From NCBI GenBank assembly GCA_000697335.1, contig JNEM01009903.1, forward strand, positions 1 to 25,458: DNA of 25,458 bases, given 5' to 3'. The position numbers were made by a program, and so were the translations under genes. Position 1 is the first letter of the stretch. Every line of letters begins with the position of its first letter. Below, in pieces: positions 8,506-19,496 of the stretch. Origin of the DNA: Conidiobolus incongruus B7586. Lineage: Eukaryota; Entomophthoromycota; Entomophthoromycetes; Entomophthorales; Conidiobolaceae. The notes under the pieces were generated by a model. It was given only the letters and a program-made list of their open reading frames with translations. It was not told the DNA's origin and did no database searches.

Positions 8506-9889
8506 TTAGATTTGCTAAATTTATTAAAATTAAAGAAATGTAATTAACCAATCGTTTCAGACAGTAATATTATTGTTTTTTTAATGAATAATCTTAATTG
8601 ATTTATAAATGTGCGCTTTCCAAATTTATAAATCAAATCATCATGAGCATTCATCAAAATAATTCAAAATGTATGTAAAAAATATCTGTGCATTCTATAA
8701 AATTAGATAAATAATAATATACACTGCCTATATATCAATCAATCTTTAAAACAGTAATAAAAGCATTCTTATTAAGGATTCTAAAATTCGCGATTAATGA
8801 GTTAAATACTGGATATTACCAAGTATAGATAATCCTCAAATTTCCATAGTTGATTATTTTGTACTAAAAATCCTTGAAAATATAATAATTTCCAATTAAT
8901 CAACATAATGACATTAAGATCCCCTGAAAACTCAAAATGATTATAATTAAATATTATGCTTTATCTATGCAAAGTAAGATATAACTTTGGATATATTATC
9001 ATATTAAATATTTTGATAGATGTAATAATCTGTTACAGTATCCTATATTCTAAACTTTTATTAGTTATAAATTGTTAATTTTGGGTATCATTTTAGTTTG
9101 AGTATGATTAAGATATTATTAAAATTTCTATATTTTGGTTGGAATTATTTTATTGGATTTTGGATTTATGGGGTATTCATTAAGTTTTGAAATTGTATGT
9201 TGTGTCTGGGTTTGATTAGCATATTTTATATTGAATATTTGAGTGAAAACATATTTTTAATAATATATTTATATAAAGACTATTATAATAAAATTCAACA
9301 TAATTTCTTAGAAAATTCAAATGTTAAATAGATGGTATCAATAGAAAAAATTATCTAAAAATTAAAAGTTCAAGCTTAAATGGTTAATAATGAAAAATAT
9401 TATTATTTTACTAAAATGTTGGAACTATAATTATCAAAAATATTGTAATAATAGATAATCCTTTTCTTATATTCTAACATTAAACATCTTTTAATTATTG
9501 TACTTTGATAAATATTTCGATAATTTATCAATTTTGTGACAAATTGATAATATAGAATGCTTTTCATTCATTAAAAGCAGGTAAGCATAAGAATAATACC
9601 AAAAAATTTTTCAATTTTTCAAACGTAACTACCAATTAATTTACCATATATTTCACAAATTTTTCATCGCTTATTTTACCAAATTGATGGGTATATTTTA
9701 TATAATTACAATCTGTTAATTAAATATATTAGAGTCGAAAAGAATAGTTGATATACTATTGTTAACTTCACATATAATATCATAATTAGTCTAATTTCTT
9801 TAATACTGACTATTTTATACTGTTTTAATTATTGGTATAGTATCATGAAAATAATAATTCTTTGATATTTATCTATACTGTTTTGTGAA
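8506..9889. other. Intergenic desert
   Basis: AT-rich DNA between the two NEDD1-like copies. I found no ORF with recognisable similarity, no tRNA-like cloverleaf and no terminal repeats. Confidence 0.6.
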
Positions 9890-9970
9890 CAGCACAATTA
9901 ACAGTGTTGTAAAGCTCCGTCGTTTACAACTCCAAAGGTCTCGAATAGTGAAAACTGATATTAGAATTCT

Positions 9971-10065
9971 TGTTGTTGGAAGTCATCTTTAAAAAAAATA
10001 AAGATTTAAGTAATTATCAACTAAAGTGATGTATAAACTAAAAAAGATCTGCTTTATTTCCAACA
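9971..10065. mobile_element. Candidate miniature solo LTR, 95 bp, flanked by a 5-bp direct repeat
   Basis: The segment begins TGTTGTTGGAA and ends TTTCCAACA, giving TG...CA termini within inverted ends. It is flanked on both sides by ATTCT (9966-9970 and 10066-10070), the 5-bp duplication typical of LTR-element insertion. The length is short even for a miniature (TRIM-like) LTR. A small inverted-repeat transposon relic is the alternative. Confidence 0.4.
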
Positions 10066-10217
10066 ATTCTCACCCTTTTTCTATATTATGGGGTTATTTA
10101 AGTTTCTAAGTCACCTGCTACCCTTATCATGATGCATCTTCTAATAAGAACACTCATGACCTTGAAATTCATGTACTCAACAGACGGTATTAGTTTCAAA
10201 AGGTATTTTAATATAGT

Positions 10218-10544
10218 TGTTACAGGACGAGAGATGCGTTCGACTCTCACAATTCCAACCACTCATTATCTCCAACACAGATCTACCTGCATCTTGATCA
10301 ACAAATACGCCCGACCTTCGGAATCAATTATCCCATCGGACGCGTTACTTGAAAGACCAGGAAGACACGTCAATCCAACTATAAATATGCCGACTTCAAC
10401 CAGGTTGTCACGTCGGCCCTCTTCCTAGGGTACTATCCAACTATCTAGGTTAAACAATAAGCTGCTTCCTTTATATCATACAACAGGCGCCGTCTCGGAA
10501 GAGAACTATTTTACCTTAGACACTTGACTTCTCAGCCAGTGTCA
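10218..10544. mobile_element. Candidate solo LTR, about 327 bp
   Basis: This is the most GC-rich stretch of non-coding DNA in the window. It starts TGTTACAGGA and ends CAGTGTCA, with a TATA-like CTATAAATATGCC near its middle, as expected for a U3-R-U5 layout read on the plus strand. A clear target-site duplication was not seen exactly at these ends, so the boundaries are approximate and the call is tentative. Fossil; no coding capacity. Confidence 0.3.
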
Positions 10545-10560
10545 ATATCTATTAATTGAT

Positions 10561-11996
10561 CATGTAAATATTATATAATATAGCTCAATTAATTGTACCT
10601 CATAATTTATTTTCAATATCTTAAATAATTCTTTAAATGAAGGATAAAATATTTTAATGGTAATATTCTATTATTATTTTTAAATTTCGTTTATATTACC
10701 AGGTCTGTAAATCTATTGATATTTAGATTATCTAGTGTCAGTTGTTGTGATATAATGTTTATATTGTGATTACAATACGTTTTAAATATCTAAAATATGT
10801 CAAAATCTTGTCATTTAGAAATCTTAAATTTGTAATTTTTACCTATAAATATGTAATTTTAGCTGTTTATAAATTTGATACGTAGTAATTTAATAATATA
10901 TTATTTCCAAAAACTATCTTTGAAAATTTGTGTATATTTAATTTTATCATTGTATATCGAAAATTCAAAAATATATTTGTTAGTGATAGATAAATCTATT
11001 TAAAACTATATATATATATATATATATTAAAATATTGATCTTTATATTGAACTATTACCTCAACTTTAAAATCAATATAATTGATTACAATTATATATTT
11101 TCAATTATTTGAGAATTTTAATCAATTAGAATTCTGACTAAAGTGTATACAAAAAATATAATCTATTGAATTATTATATATTATTTTAACCAATTATATT
11201 TGAACTCATTTTTGATTTATAATAAATTAATTGAATCAATATTTATATTTATATTTAATAATATTTTTTTTAATTATTTTATATTATAATCACTTAACAA
11301 AATTGAAATGAGTAAAAACTTTTGAGTAACATACCTTGAAATAGAACAAATTACCTGAAAATTTTAATTTTCAAGTAAAAAGAAAAGCTACATTAATAGT
11401 AAATATCTTTATAAAAGGTTTAACAGTTTTTATTGACTAAAAATAATTGCGGATAATTTGATCTGGTTATTTTATATTTTGATCACAGATTGTAACTATA
11501 TGATGCATGATTTCATTGTTGTGTGCAACTGCTAAAGGATTATTCTTTACTATTGAATAGAAAGAAAAAAAAATTAATAAAGGATATTGAATTAGAACAA
11601 TGACTGAGTGAAAAGTAGTTTCGGGATTGAAATGATTATTTATTATTTGTTAGTTTGGCAACCCCATCTATTAATCACAATGCTAATAGTTTGTCACAGA
11701 ATATCATCAAAAATGGTAAATATACCATTTTAGATAATTATCAATTTATATGATGATATATCAATAAAATCAACCCAAAAAATAAAAATCATTAAATAAT
11801 AACTGAATATTTTAGCCAATTATTTCTATTGTGTATAATTTTAAAATAGTTATAGTCTAATAATAAAGTACAGAGTTTATTTTAACTATGTTATAATGAA
11901 TAAATGAGTAAGTACATAATACAAAATGGGGTTAAAATGCTATTAAAATACATAGTATGAACATTGGATATTAGAAAGATTAGAAATGTGAATAAT
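10561..11996. other. Intergenic desert
   Basis: AT-rich DNA with a long TA run near 11008-11030. No gene recognised. The segment 11898-11975 resembles 6163-6229 and belongs to the 3' flank of the duplicated NEDD1-like unit. Confidence 0.6.
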
Positions 11997-12024
11997 GGGC
12001 CGATTCTATCTGAGGCCCGCGGCC
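11997..12024 (-). terminator. GC-rich hairpin in the 3' untranslated region of NEDD1-like copy B
   Basis: GGGCC (11997-12001) pairs with GGCCC (12014-12018), and a second GGCC follows at 12021-12024, so at least two competing GC stems can form. It begins about 14 bases beyond the stop codon and is the only such GC cluster in the surrounding desert. A role in 3' end formation or RNA stability is inference. Confidence 0.3.
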
Positions 12025-12037
12025 AATAGAAAGTATT

Positions 12038-14170
12038 TTAGAAAAATACATAGTACAGACTGTTGAGATTGGCAATGGTGATGAGAATGATGATACAATA
12101 TGCGAACTGCTGATAATTCCTGCGAGTTTTTAAACGTACATTTTCTGCCCGCAATTCTTTAATTTCATTAACCATTTCGGGTATCAGCTCAAGTTGCTTG
12201 CTCATGTGTACAATTTGCTCCTGAAGTGCTACATTTTGAATGGTTAACTCCTTCTGGGAAACTTCGATGCGTTCCTGAACTTTGGCTTCAATACGGTTAC
12301 ATGCACGTTCGATCATTTTCTCGGTTTCCACACGTGTTGCAAGTGAATCGCTATCAGGTTGAGATTCTTTATGATTAGCAATGGGGAGTGGCAGCTCAGC
12401 AATAGGAGTAAGGTCAATAGGCTTGATTATTTGTAAAGGAGGATGAATTTCAAGTTTAATAGAACGAGTCGACTTGTCAGAATGTGTACTATTACCGGAA
12501 ACACTTTTGCTATCGACTGGGGTTGGATTCATTGAAATATTATCAGAATCAGAAGGAGAGGGCGAACTTGCATGATCAGAGATCAACTCGGGTGATGTGC
12601 AACCTGATCCAAAGTGTCTATCGCGCTGATGAGAAGCTTTTGCCTGGTGATTCTTCTTTGTTGGAGTGACAACTTTAAAGAGATGATGCATATCATCTGT
12701 ACATGTGCGATCATATATCAGACTAGGTGCTGAGATAGAAGATGTATCAGAGTGCTGACTACCAGACCCGTTTTTGTCCTGTGATTGAGTGAAAATAGTT
12801 TCCAGCTTGGGCAGATGTGATTTAGATGCAGAGTGTCTAGAAATCGATCTTGGCTGACTTTGAGGATTAATGGAATGATTGGTACCCTTTGTTGATAAGT
12901 TTAAGCTGAGGCGATTGTTTGAAGGATTGGGCTTAGGTGAGGTAGTGGGGGCAAAGCGAATGTTGTGAGATGTCGAAGGACGATGGCTGGATATAGGCGA
13001 AGAGGGTTTCTGAATTGGTGAATAATGTGCCATTGATGAATTTGATCTGATCCTAGTAGAAGATGAGGAGATTGAAAGGCTCTGTGTTCTTGCTCTAGAT
13101 AGCCTGGATAACTGAGGAGAAGTTAAATCAGATATAACCGTGATTTTTGACCATTTTTTACAGCGAACAGGAATAAATTTAGATATTGGGAATTGATTAT
13201 CAATTGTTATAGAGGTTAGAGGTGCTCCAGGCTCATAACGATTAAAAACATGCAATGTGTTATTATAATCCAAAGTAATTAAAGTACAGTCATCCAAGCC
13301 AAACTCTATATTCTGAATCTTCTTATTAATGAATTTGAATGGTGAAACTCTCATATTAGCAAAGTCAGCTTGAAGCAATCTTCCAGTTGTAGTGGCAATA
13401 AGAGCCATATCCTGGTGTCTGGGATAAAAACAAATATCAATCACTGCTGAATAATCCTTAACTTGATAAGTTAAAATTGCACCGTCGATTAAATTGATAA
13501 TTTCAATACGGCCTTTAGGATAGCCAAGAATAAGGTTAGGCTGTGAAGTTGGTGCAAAGCGAAGTAATGTGGGTGACATATCTTGAAACTTTTCAATTTG
13601 GTGAACTTCATTAGTGCCAAAATGGTGATAGTAAACAGACCCTGAACTAACAGTGAAGCAAATGTATTTATGACAAGGACTGATAAACAACTTAGTTATA
13701 TCGGGATATTCAGCGGTGATTTCAAGGGGAGATTCCCATTGTTTGGAGGAATAATTATATCGTTGAATGGGATGATCTAAGCAGGAAAAAAGTAGAGAAT
13801 TAGTTTTACCACACCAAACAACGTCTGTTACAGTTAGATGGGAAGGAGTTGCCAACTGAGGATAAGGAATATATTTTAAAATCCCTCCACTTAAATCAAA
13901 CATAACAAATTTATCAGAATGTCCAACCAAAATGTAAGCATTATGCTGTTTTAAAAAATAAGTATTTGTTATTTTGAAATCAATTTGATGTGTATGGCTT
14001 ATTTGAAAACTACCCTCTATATCAGAATTTTGAGTGTTCGTTACGATCTGAAGCGAAAGTTGATAAAATGTAGTTTCTGAAGTAGTAACAAGTTGAAAAG
14101 TATCTATCAAGGGAATCATCGGACCTTTTGGGGTCACAGAGCGAAAGTTGTTATGGTTAGAAATATACAT
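12038..14170 (-). CDS. NEDD1: NEDD1/GCP-WD-like beta-propeller and coiled-coil protein, copy B, with C-terminal hydrophobic tail
   Basis: A 710-residue intronless paralogue of copy A. Residues 1-340 (propeller) align without gaps, 247 identities by hand count (about 73%). The linker (about 345-610) has diverged but keeps short islands: KSHLPKLE at 450-457, TPTKK at 502-506, SPEL at 526-529 and SDSDNIS near 540. The coiled coil (about 611-682) ends NEIKELRAENVRLK, the NEDD1-like gamma-tubulin-complex-binding signature. Unlike copy A, it then runs TRRNYQQ into a hydrophobic segment (about 689-710: FAYCIIILITIANLNS, then LYYVFF) at the very C-terminus, which has the form of a tail anchor with positive residues (KTRR) on its cytosolic side. 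This suggests a membrane-tethered microtubule-nucleation factor, perhaps at the nuclear envelope or ER. The membrane role is inference. Confidence 0.6.
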   Translation of the reverse strand: MYISNHNNFRSVTPKGPMIPLIDTFQLVTTSETTFYQLSLQIVTNTQNSDIEGSFQISHTHQIDFKITNTYFLKQHNAYILVGHSDKFVMFDLSGGILKYIPYPQLATPSHLTVTDVVWCGKTNSLLFSCLDHPIQRYNYSSKQWESPLEITAEYPDITKLFISPCHKYICFTVSSGSVYYHHFGTNEVHQIEKFQDMSPTLLRFAPTSQPNLILGYPKGRIEIINLIDGAILTYQVKDYSAVIDICFYPRHQDMALIATTTGRLLQADFANMRVSPFKFINKKIQNIEFGLDDCTLITLDYNNTLHVFNRYEPGAPLTSITIDNQFPISKFIPVRCKKWSKITVISDLTSPQLSRLSRARTQSLSISSSSTRIRSNSSMAHYSPIQKPSSPISSHRPSTSHNIRFAPTTSPKPNPSNNRLSLNLSTKGTNHSINPQSQPRSISRHSASKSHLPKLETIFTQSQDKNGSGSQHSDTSSISAPSLIYDRTCTDDMHHLFKVVTPTKKNHQAKASHQRDRHFGSGCTSPELISDHASSPSPSDSDNISMNPTPVDSKSVSGNSTHSDKSTRSIKLEIHPPLQIIKPIDLTPIAELPLPIANHKESQPDSDSLATRVETEKMIERACNRIEAKVQERIEVSQKELTIQNVALQEQIVHMSKQLELIPEMVNEIKELRAENVRLKTRRNYQQFAYCIIILITIANLNSLYYVFF

Positions 14171-14317
14171 TATATAACAATAACAATAATAAATAAAACC
14201 AAGTTAAGTAAATGAAGTGAGAATCTTGTATTTGCACTGTTGTTTGCAAAACAGTGAAAGTTATTGTTGGTATACAATTGATAACTTGATTAAATTAAAC
14301 TAAAAATACCAACGTTA
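14171..14317 (-). promoter_or_regulatory. Upstream region of NEDD1-like copy B
   Basis: It carries the two blocks shared with copy A: 14180-14206 (plus-strand AATAAAACCAAGTT) and 14297-14317 (plus-strand CTAAAAATACCAACGTT). Between them is a perfect 7-bp inverted repeat, CACTGTT (14235-14241) and AACAGTG (14250-14256), which copy A does not have. The shared blocks are candidate regulatory elements. Confidence 0.4.
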
Positions 14318-17300
14318 TTATTTTTAAAAAAAATTTCCTTTTAGCTATTTTCATGAAGTCCATCAATTGACCAATCAAATTCGATCTCGATATTATGGTT
14401 ATCTCAAGGATATAACTACTCAGGTTTTTATGGCTACTGTAAAACTTATAATCGCCTCAGTATAAATATTATAATGATCCAAAGTCACTTATATGTCAGA
14501 GCTTTTGACATGAGGAATTTGCCATAATAGAGATATTTATTTGAGAAATTAAATATGATTTGTGTGGTTTATTGGAAAAATTAATATAATGCATTTAACC
14601 AAGGCGTTGGAATGCCCAGATTTGTAATTCTCTTCTATATATTCTATATTCTATATTCTGTAGTACTGAATACGAATTTTTAACATTAGCCTTCAGCCTA
14701 ATATTTGATCAACACTTTAAACGCTGTAGAATATCGAAAACATCAATACTTAGGCAGTATTGGTTTAAGGAGTCAAAGAATTCTACCACATCTTAACAAC
14801 TTGAGCAGTAATGATCTTCTCATTGTTTTGTAATAAAAATTGATTAATCCAAAATTATCAAACTATAAAATTCCGTGATTTACATATCAAATTTCACGAA
14901 TTTATGATTTAAAATGATTAATAGTATGTTAAATGATCAAAAAATAAAAAGATTACACAATTATTATAGTTATTAATCACCTTTAATATAGAATTTTTTT
15001 TAATAAGGAATCTATTTTTAGTTATATATATTATCATAATTTGATATACAAAATATTCAATGGGAAAAAAAATCAAATAATTATTTGATGATTAAAGATG
15101 AATTAAGTACAAATAATTCAAATTTTTTTCCCAAGTTAAGGGAATAGATGCTATCCTGTTGAGTTATGGTGACTCAAATCATCAAGATGATATCATAACG
15201 ATTTGGCCCCTGTTACCAAATATTATTAAAATGATTTTCTTTAATTTGATTTTAATTCTATTAAAAATATTAAGCTTATTTTAATTTATCATTTCTTATC
15301 TTATATAATGTATACATTAAATGATCCCTTTTTGTTAAAATCAAAGTTGTTTTTCAACATATTGTTATACAAATTTGTCTATCACATTAATAACTCATAA
15401 TATTAAGTTAAAAAATAATAGAATCCCAATTAAGTTGAATTAGATAACTTATCAAAGAAAATTCACATGCTCGATAATGATTTATATAGTTATTAAAATT
15501 CCTTTTATATTAGTTTTTAGATTGAGATTAAATTTATTTTTGTTGTAAATATAAACAAAATATATCTATAACAATTGAATAATTTATTTTAGGTAAAGTT
15601 TAAATTTTATTTGGGATTTGATAACTGTTATCAGTAATTATCAATATGATGATACTTCATTATTTACATTCTATTGATTTGATTGATTAGTTGAAAAATT
15701 TCTATCAATTTATTCTTAAATTATTATTCAATATATACTTGAGATTTATTATATGCTTTTTCTGAAATTAACGTGGGCGTATAGCATCACAAGTAGAGTA
15801 TTTTTCTACCAATTATTTTGGAGTAAAAGAGCAATAAAAGTATTATTATCCTTTAAATGTATATGGATAAAATAGGTATTAGAAGGAATATTATTTATAT
15901 CAGGGGGACATAAAGTGGGGATCCAGATCCCTTTAAGGGTTCTGGTTATAAACTCGAGGAGCTGCGAACTTATTTCAACAAGTCAGATTGCCTTCCATAA
16001 ATCCAATTGTTTACTCAAGGGGTAGCAATAATACTTCGATTATTAGTTTATACATTTCAAAATTGGGAAATGTTGATTTTTGTTTTATATTATTATTTTT
16101 TATATACTACTAATTGATTCATTTGAATTATAAGATGCTTAAACTTGGTAATTTTGAAATCGAATAATATGGAATATAAATTGTACCCGTATTTCAAATA
16201 ATAGCCTACACAAAAATATATTATTGAATCTTGTTCTAACTATTGTAAATCTTTATTTTCTCCAGTATTTATTTAACAGATATATTAGAAAAACTACCCT
16301 TAAAATATCCAATCATTGTACTATTGAATAATATAACATACATTTTATAACAGTAGTTCTTAATATTATACGGTAATTTGCTCTTATAATTATTTTGATC
16401 ATAATTAATATTTTGGTCCTGAACTATTTAATTATTTCAATAAAAAATATAATTATCATTTTATAATTATCTACAATAAAGAACTGAATTAAAAAATTAG
16501 AGTGGATGATAGCAATTTTATAATTTATGATAATTAAATACTTAAAGAACCATTGGATACTGATTTTGAAGCGAAATTATTTGGTTCTAAGATGGATTTG
16601 GTTTGTAAATCTCTTAACAGTTATGGACCTTGAAATATTTAAAAACAATAATAGTTAACATCAAGCAAGTGGTATCTTTAGTGAAATGTTTTCAATTATT
16701 TTCAAATCAATTTATGGATCAATATCATAATTAATAATATTTGATTTACTGTTGTGTTTTATAACAAGTGTTGTAAATAAAGATGGTTGTTAGAAAAGTA
16801 CTCATAATAAAATTTAGTAAATTATTTATTAATCCAGCTTTTTAACGTATCGGGACTGTATGTCTTAGAGCTTATTTACCGTTGAGACGCCGTAGCAGAA
16901 TATTCAGAAAATCTTTTTTTATCCTTGTCACTTCTAGGTTTAAATAACTCATACAATGAGTGATATAGGATTTGGTTAAATTCTAATAAAAGGAGCTAAA
17001 GAACAGTATTTGATTATAGACTAACAGAACCACTAAAAATGAGAAGTAATACAGATTTCTATCGAAGCGAGACTGACAAGTATTTTTGAAATACAATATT
17101 CCATCACCAATATAAAGATCTTACAAAGATGAATATATGGTTTCAGTATTTCATTAACACTATAAAATAATATACATTGTGGGTTTATTATTAAAAATCA
17201 ATATTCAATCGAATGATATATAATTTCTATAGTCATTTAATTCACTATCTAAATATGAAATGTAATATTTTAAATGATTAAAGTTATTAATTTAAAATCG

Positions 17301-18889
17301 TTTAATGTAAATAGATAATAATTGAATTTCATTGTTATAACTAGAATGCATTTGAATAATAAAAATTAATTGCTTTAATATTAGCATATATGATTTTGAA
17401 ATACAAATCTCTATATATTAGTTAAAAAATATGAATATGTGAGTATCACCGTTACTTTATACTGGTAAATTATATTAGATGAGACTTTGATACATATTTT
17501 GTTTGATATTTTTAATAATTTTCCAACATTAAATAATGAAATTTATGACAAAATAATATTATAACTGACTAATTAAAAAATTTTAAATTAAACCAACAGA
17601 ATAATGTTTAATTGTTAAAAAATAAAAAAAATATTATAATTGAATTGTTTTTTAAATCAATATTTGAATTGATATTTAGAAAAAATTTTAATTAGCAATA
17701 AAGTTAAGGTAGATTTGAATTATTATGTTAAAATAATAGGTTAACTGTATATCGTATAGAATAGAAATATTAATATAAATAGCTTTAATAATAATAATAC
17801 ATTCTCTAATAAAAATATTGGATTATGCGAGAATTTAATAGGAGATTTGATAAGGAGAACCTCAATAACTAAGATTAAATTTATTCAAGTATAAAGAAAA
17901 TAGATTTTAATAACTCTTGAAAATATACTAAATTATGACTATCTAAATTAACAAAAATCTAAAATAAAAATATATACAGAAATCATGTTTCATAAAATCA
18001 GGTTCATAAAACTTTAAATTACTGTTATACTCAGTGTTATTATAATGACTACTTTGTAATTATTCAAATCATTTCTCGAATTAAATAATCAATATAAATG
18101 AGCTGTACACAAATATAGATCTATCACAAATAAAACAGTGTTTCAGATATTGTATGAAAACTCTACTTTGATATAATTTATAATATCAATTCACGTTCGA
18201 ATACATCATTATTCAAAGCACCATAAAAATTAATGGAATTAAAAAAGGAATGTTATCATAAATTTTGATAAAATTGCTTCAACTTCCTTAAAAAATCAGA
18301 ATAATATTATTGAAATTATAAAATTGTTTGATTTTTGATATCGTATTTATATCTCAGAACACACATCATAATTTTTTAAGTTACAAACGACTTCATTGAA
18401 ATATTGATATAGTTTGAATTCATTTATTTAATCTGATATATGCTAATATTTTGAAGAAATGTATTGATTTTAAGATAGATAGCTATGTATATATTTAAGT
18501 AAAATTTATTTATTAATTGGATTATCAAACATCTATAAGTTACGTATGATGTATGTTTTGCTGATAACTTTAATTATTACTTTACTGTTGATATTTACTC
18601 AAATGAAATTATATACTGATAATAAAAAATATAAATTCAATTTATTTTTAATACATAGGAAATATAATTTATTTATATTGAATATCATAAATATATTAAG
18701 TATATGAGTAAGAGGATAGTTATCAACTAGAAAATTAATAATGTCATTTTAAAATTATAATTTTATTGCAAAATTTAATAATTTGTATAAAATCAAACAT
18801 AGAAGTAAAGTGTATTTAGTCGCTTGATAATATAGTATTAGTAAAAATTAAAAAAATAATTTATTAATAGTTGAAAATTTAATATAAGT
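14318..18889. other. Long intergenic desert (4.6 kb)
   Basis: AT-rich DNA with no gene I can support. Patches of more ordinary composition occur at about 14380-14510 and 14600-14830, including a tandem TATTCTA-like run and a 7-bp hairpin (CAATACT / AGTATTG) near 14744. Others are at about 15900-16035 (GGGGATCCAGATCC and nearby) and about 16840-17090. None contains a tRNA-like box pair, a spliceosomal RNA I recognise, or an open frame with recognisable similarity. They may be worn mobile-element pieces. Confidence 0.5.
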
Positions 18890-19496
18890 TTACATTAAAT
18901 TTTTAGCTCTAGATAACTTAGCTTTCTTAGGCTGATCCCTGACATAAAACAATTTAGCTCTTCTGAAATCTTCAGCCAATTTCACTCTTTTAATTGATTT
19001 AATCAATGGGGAATAAACTTTGAATTTTTGTTCAACGCCAACTTTTAAAATTAAGTTTCTTAAGGTTATACTGGTAGCGATATTTTTACGATCGATAGCG
19101 ATACATACTCCTACGAAACTTGTACTGGATTTTTTTAACATGTTACGCCAGAATTCTACTTGAACAATATCGCCGGGTACCATACGATCTTTGCCATGTT
19201 GAGCGAATAGGATTTTACGTCCGTCAATATTGTGGCGATCGACTAAATCGTTGCGGATGTAAGTCATTAAACCCTTACCGTTCTTCAATTCGGGCTTAGG
19301 AGCAATTGAACTGGTGAAAGCTTTGGGTCCATAATGCTCAGTTGCTGGATCTAAATAACAAATCGATTACTACTTATCAAATTAACTACTATAATAAAAT
19401 TAACGTACCAACTGCTGAAGAATAGGATCGGTTAAATAAAGCTCTATTAATGGAGTTAAATTTGATATTTTTAAATAAGTTAATATTGAAATTCAT
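18890..19496 (-). CDS. IMG1: Mitochondrial large-subunit ribosomal protein bL19m (two exons)
   Basis: Exons 19409-19496 and 18890-19350 are joined across a 58-base intron (19351-19408, GTACGT...TTTAG). The joined frame gives 182 residues starting MNFNINLFKN. Residues 1-28 lack acidic residues and have Lys, Arg and Ser/Asn, as expected of a mitochondrial targeting peptide. The L19 fold follows: GDIVQVEFW (89-97), FVGVCIAI (108-115), GVEQKF (134-139), SPLI (143-146) and RRAKLFYVRD (159-168), the usual end of bL19. bL19 lies at the subunit interface of the ribosome; the yeast equivalent is Img1. The internal ATG at 19288 is not the start, because the frame continues upstream to the spliced N-terminus. 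No shared regulation with its neighbours is visible. Confidence 0.88.

Larger units (their letters stand above)
9890..10560. mobile_element. GC-richer island, probable remnant of LTR-type mobile DNA
   Basis: About 670 bases with clearly higher GC than the surrounding desert, especially 10218-10545. It contains no convincing gene: the 99-codon frame at 10129-10428 has no recognisable domain. Two candidate solo LTRs lie inside and are listed separately. A perfect 8-bp hairpin (GTTGTAAA / TTTACAAC, 9906-9913 and 9923-9930) lies near its left edge. Base composition and the TG...CA-type ends are the evidence; no reverse transcriptase or integrase was seen, so the family is unresolved. It looks like an old, non-coding fossil. 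Confidence 0.4.
6163..14317 (-). repeat. Direct tandem duplication of the NEDD1-like unit
   Basis: Unit 1 (about 6163-8505) and unit 2 (about 11898-14317) share coding sequence, 5' leader, a distal promoter block and part of the 3' flank in the same order and orientation, offset by about 5.7-5.8 kb. The intervening DNA does not match and contains the GC-richer island. The duplication is old: about 27% of propeller residues differ. Confidence 0.7.

Noticed and set aside
10129-10428. 99-codon plus-strand frame in the GC island
   Set aside because: Its composition follows the GC patch, no domain or paralogue is recognisable, and it overlaps a candidate LTR.
12100-12125. GTACGT...CAG near the end of NEDD1-like copy B as an intron
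   Set aside because: It would be about 20 bases long and would remove residues conserved with copy A (the ENxRL region).
14340-14515. Open frame of about 55 codons without an early ATG (contains GYNYSGFYGYCKTYNRL)
   Set aside because: No start codon, no splice-supported extension and no recognised family; probably chance or a worn fragment.
15900-16035. Possible tRNA or rRNA fragment in a GC-richer patch
   Set aside because: No paired A and B box, no cloverleaf, and no rRNA motif that I recognise.
16840-16990. Possible small nuclear RNA in a GC-richer patch
   Set aside because: I looked for U1-U6 signature sequences and found none.
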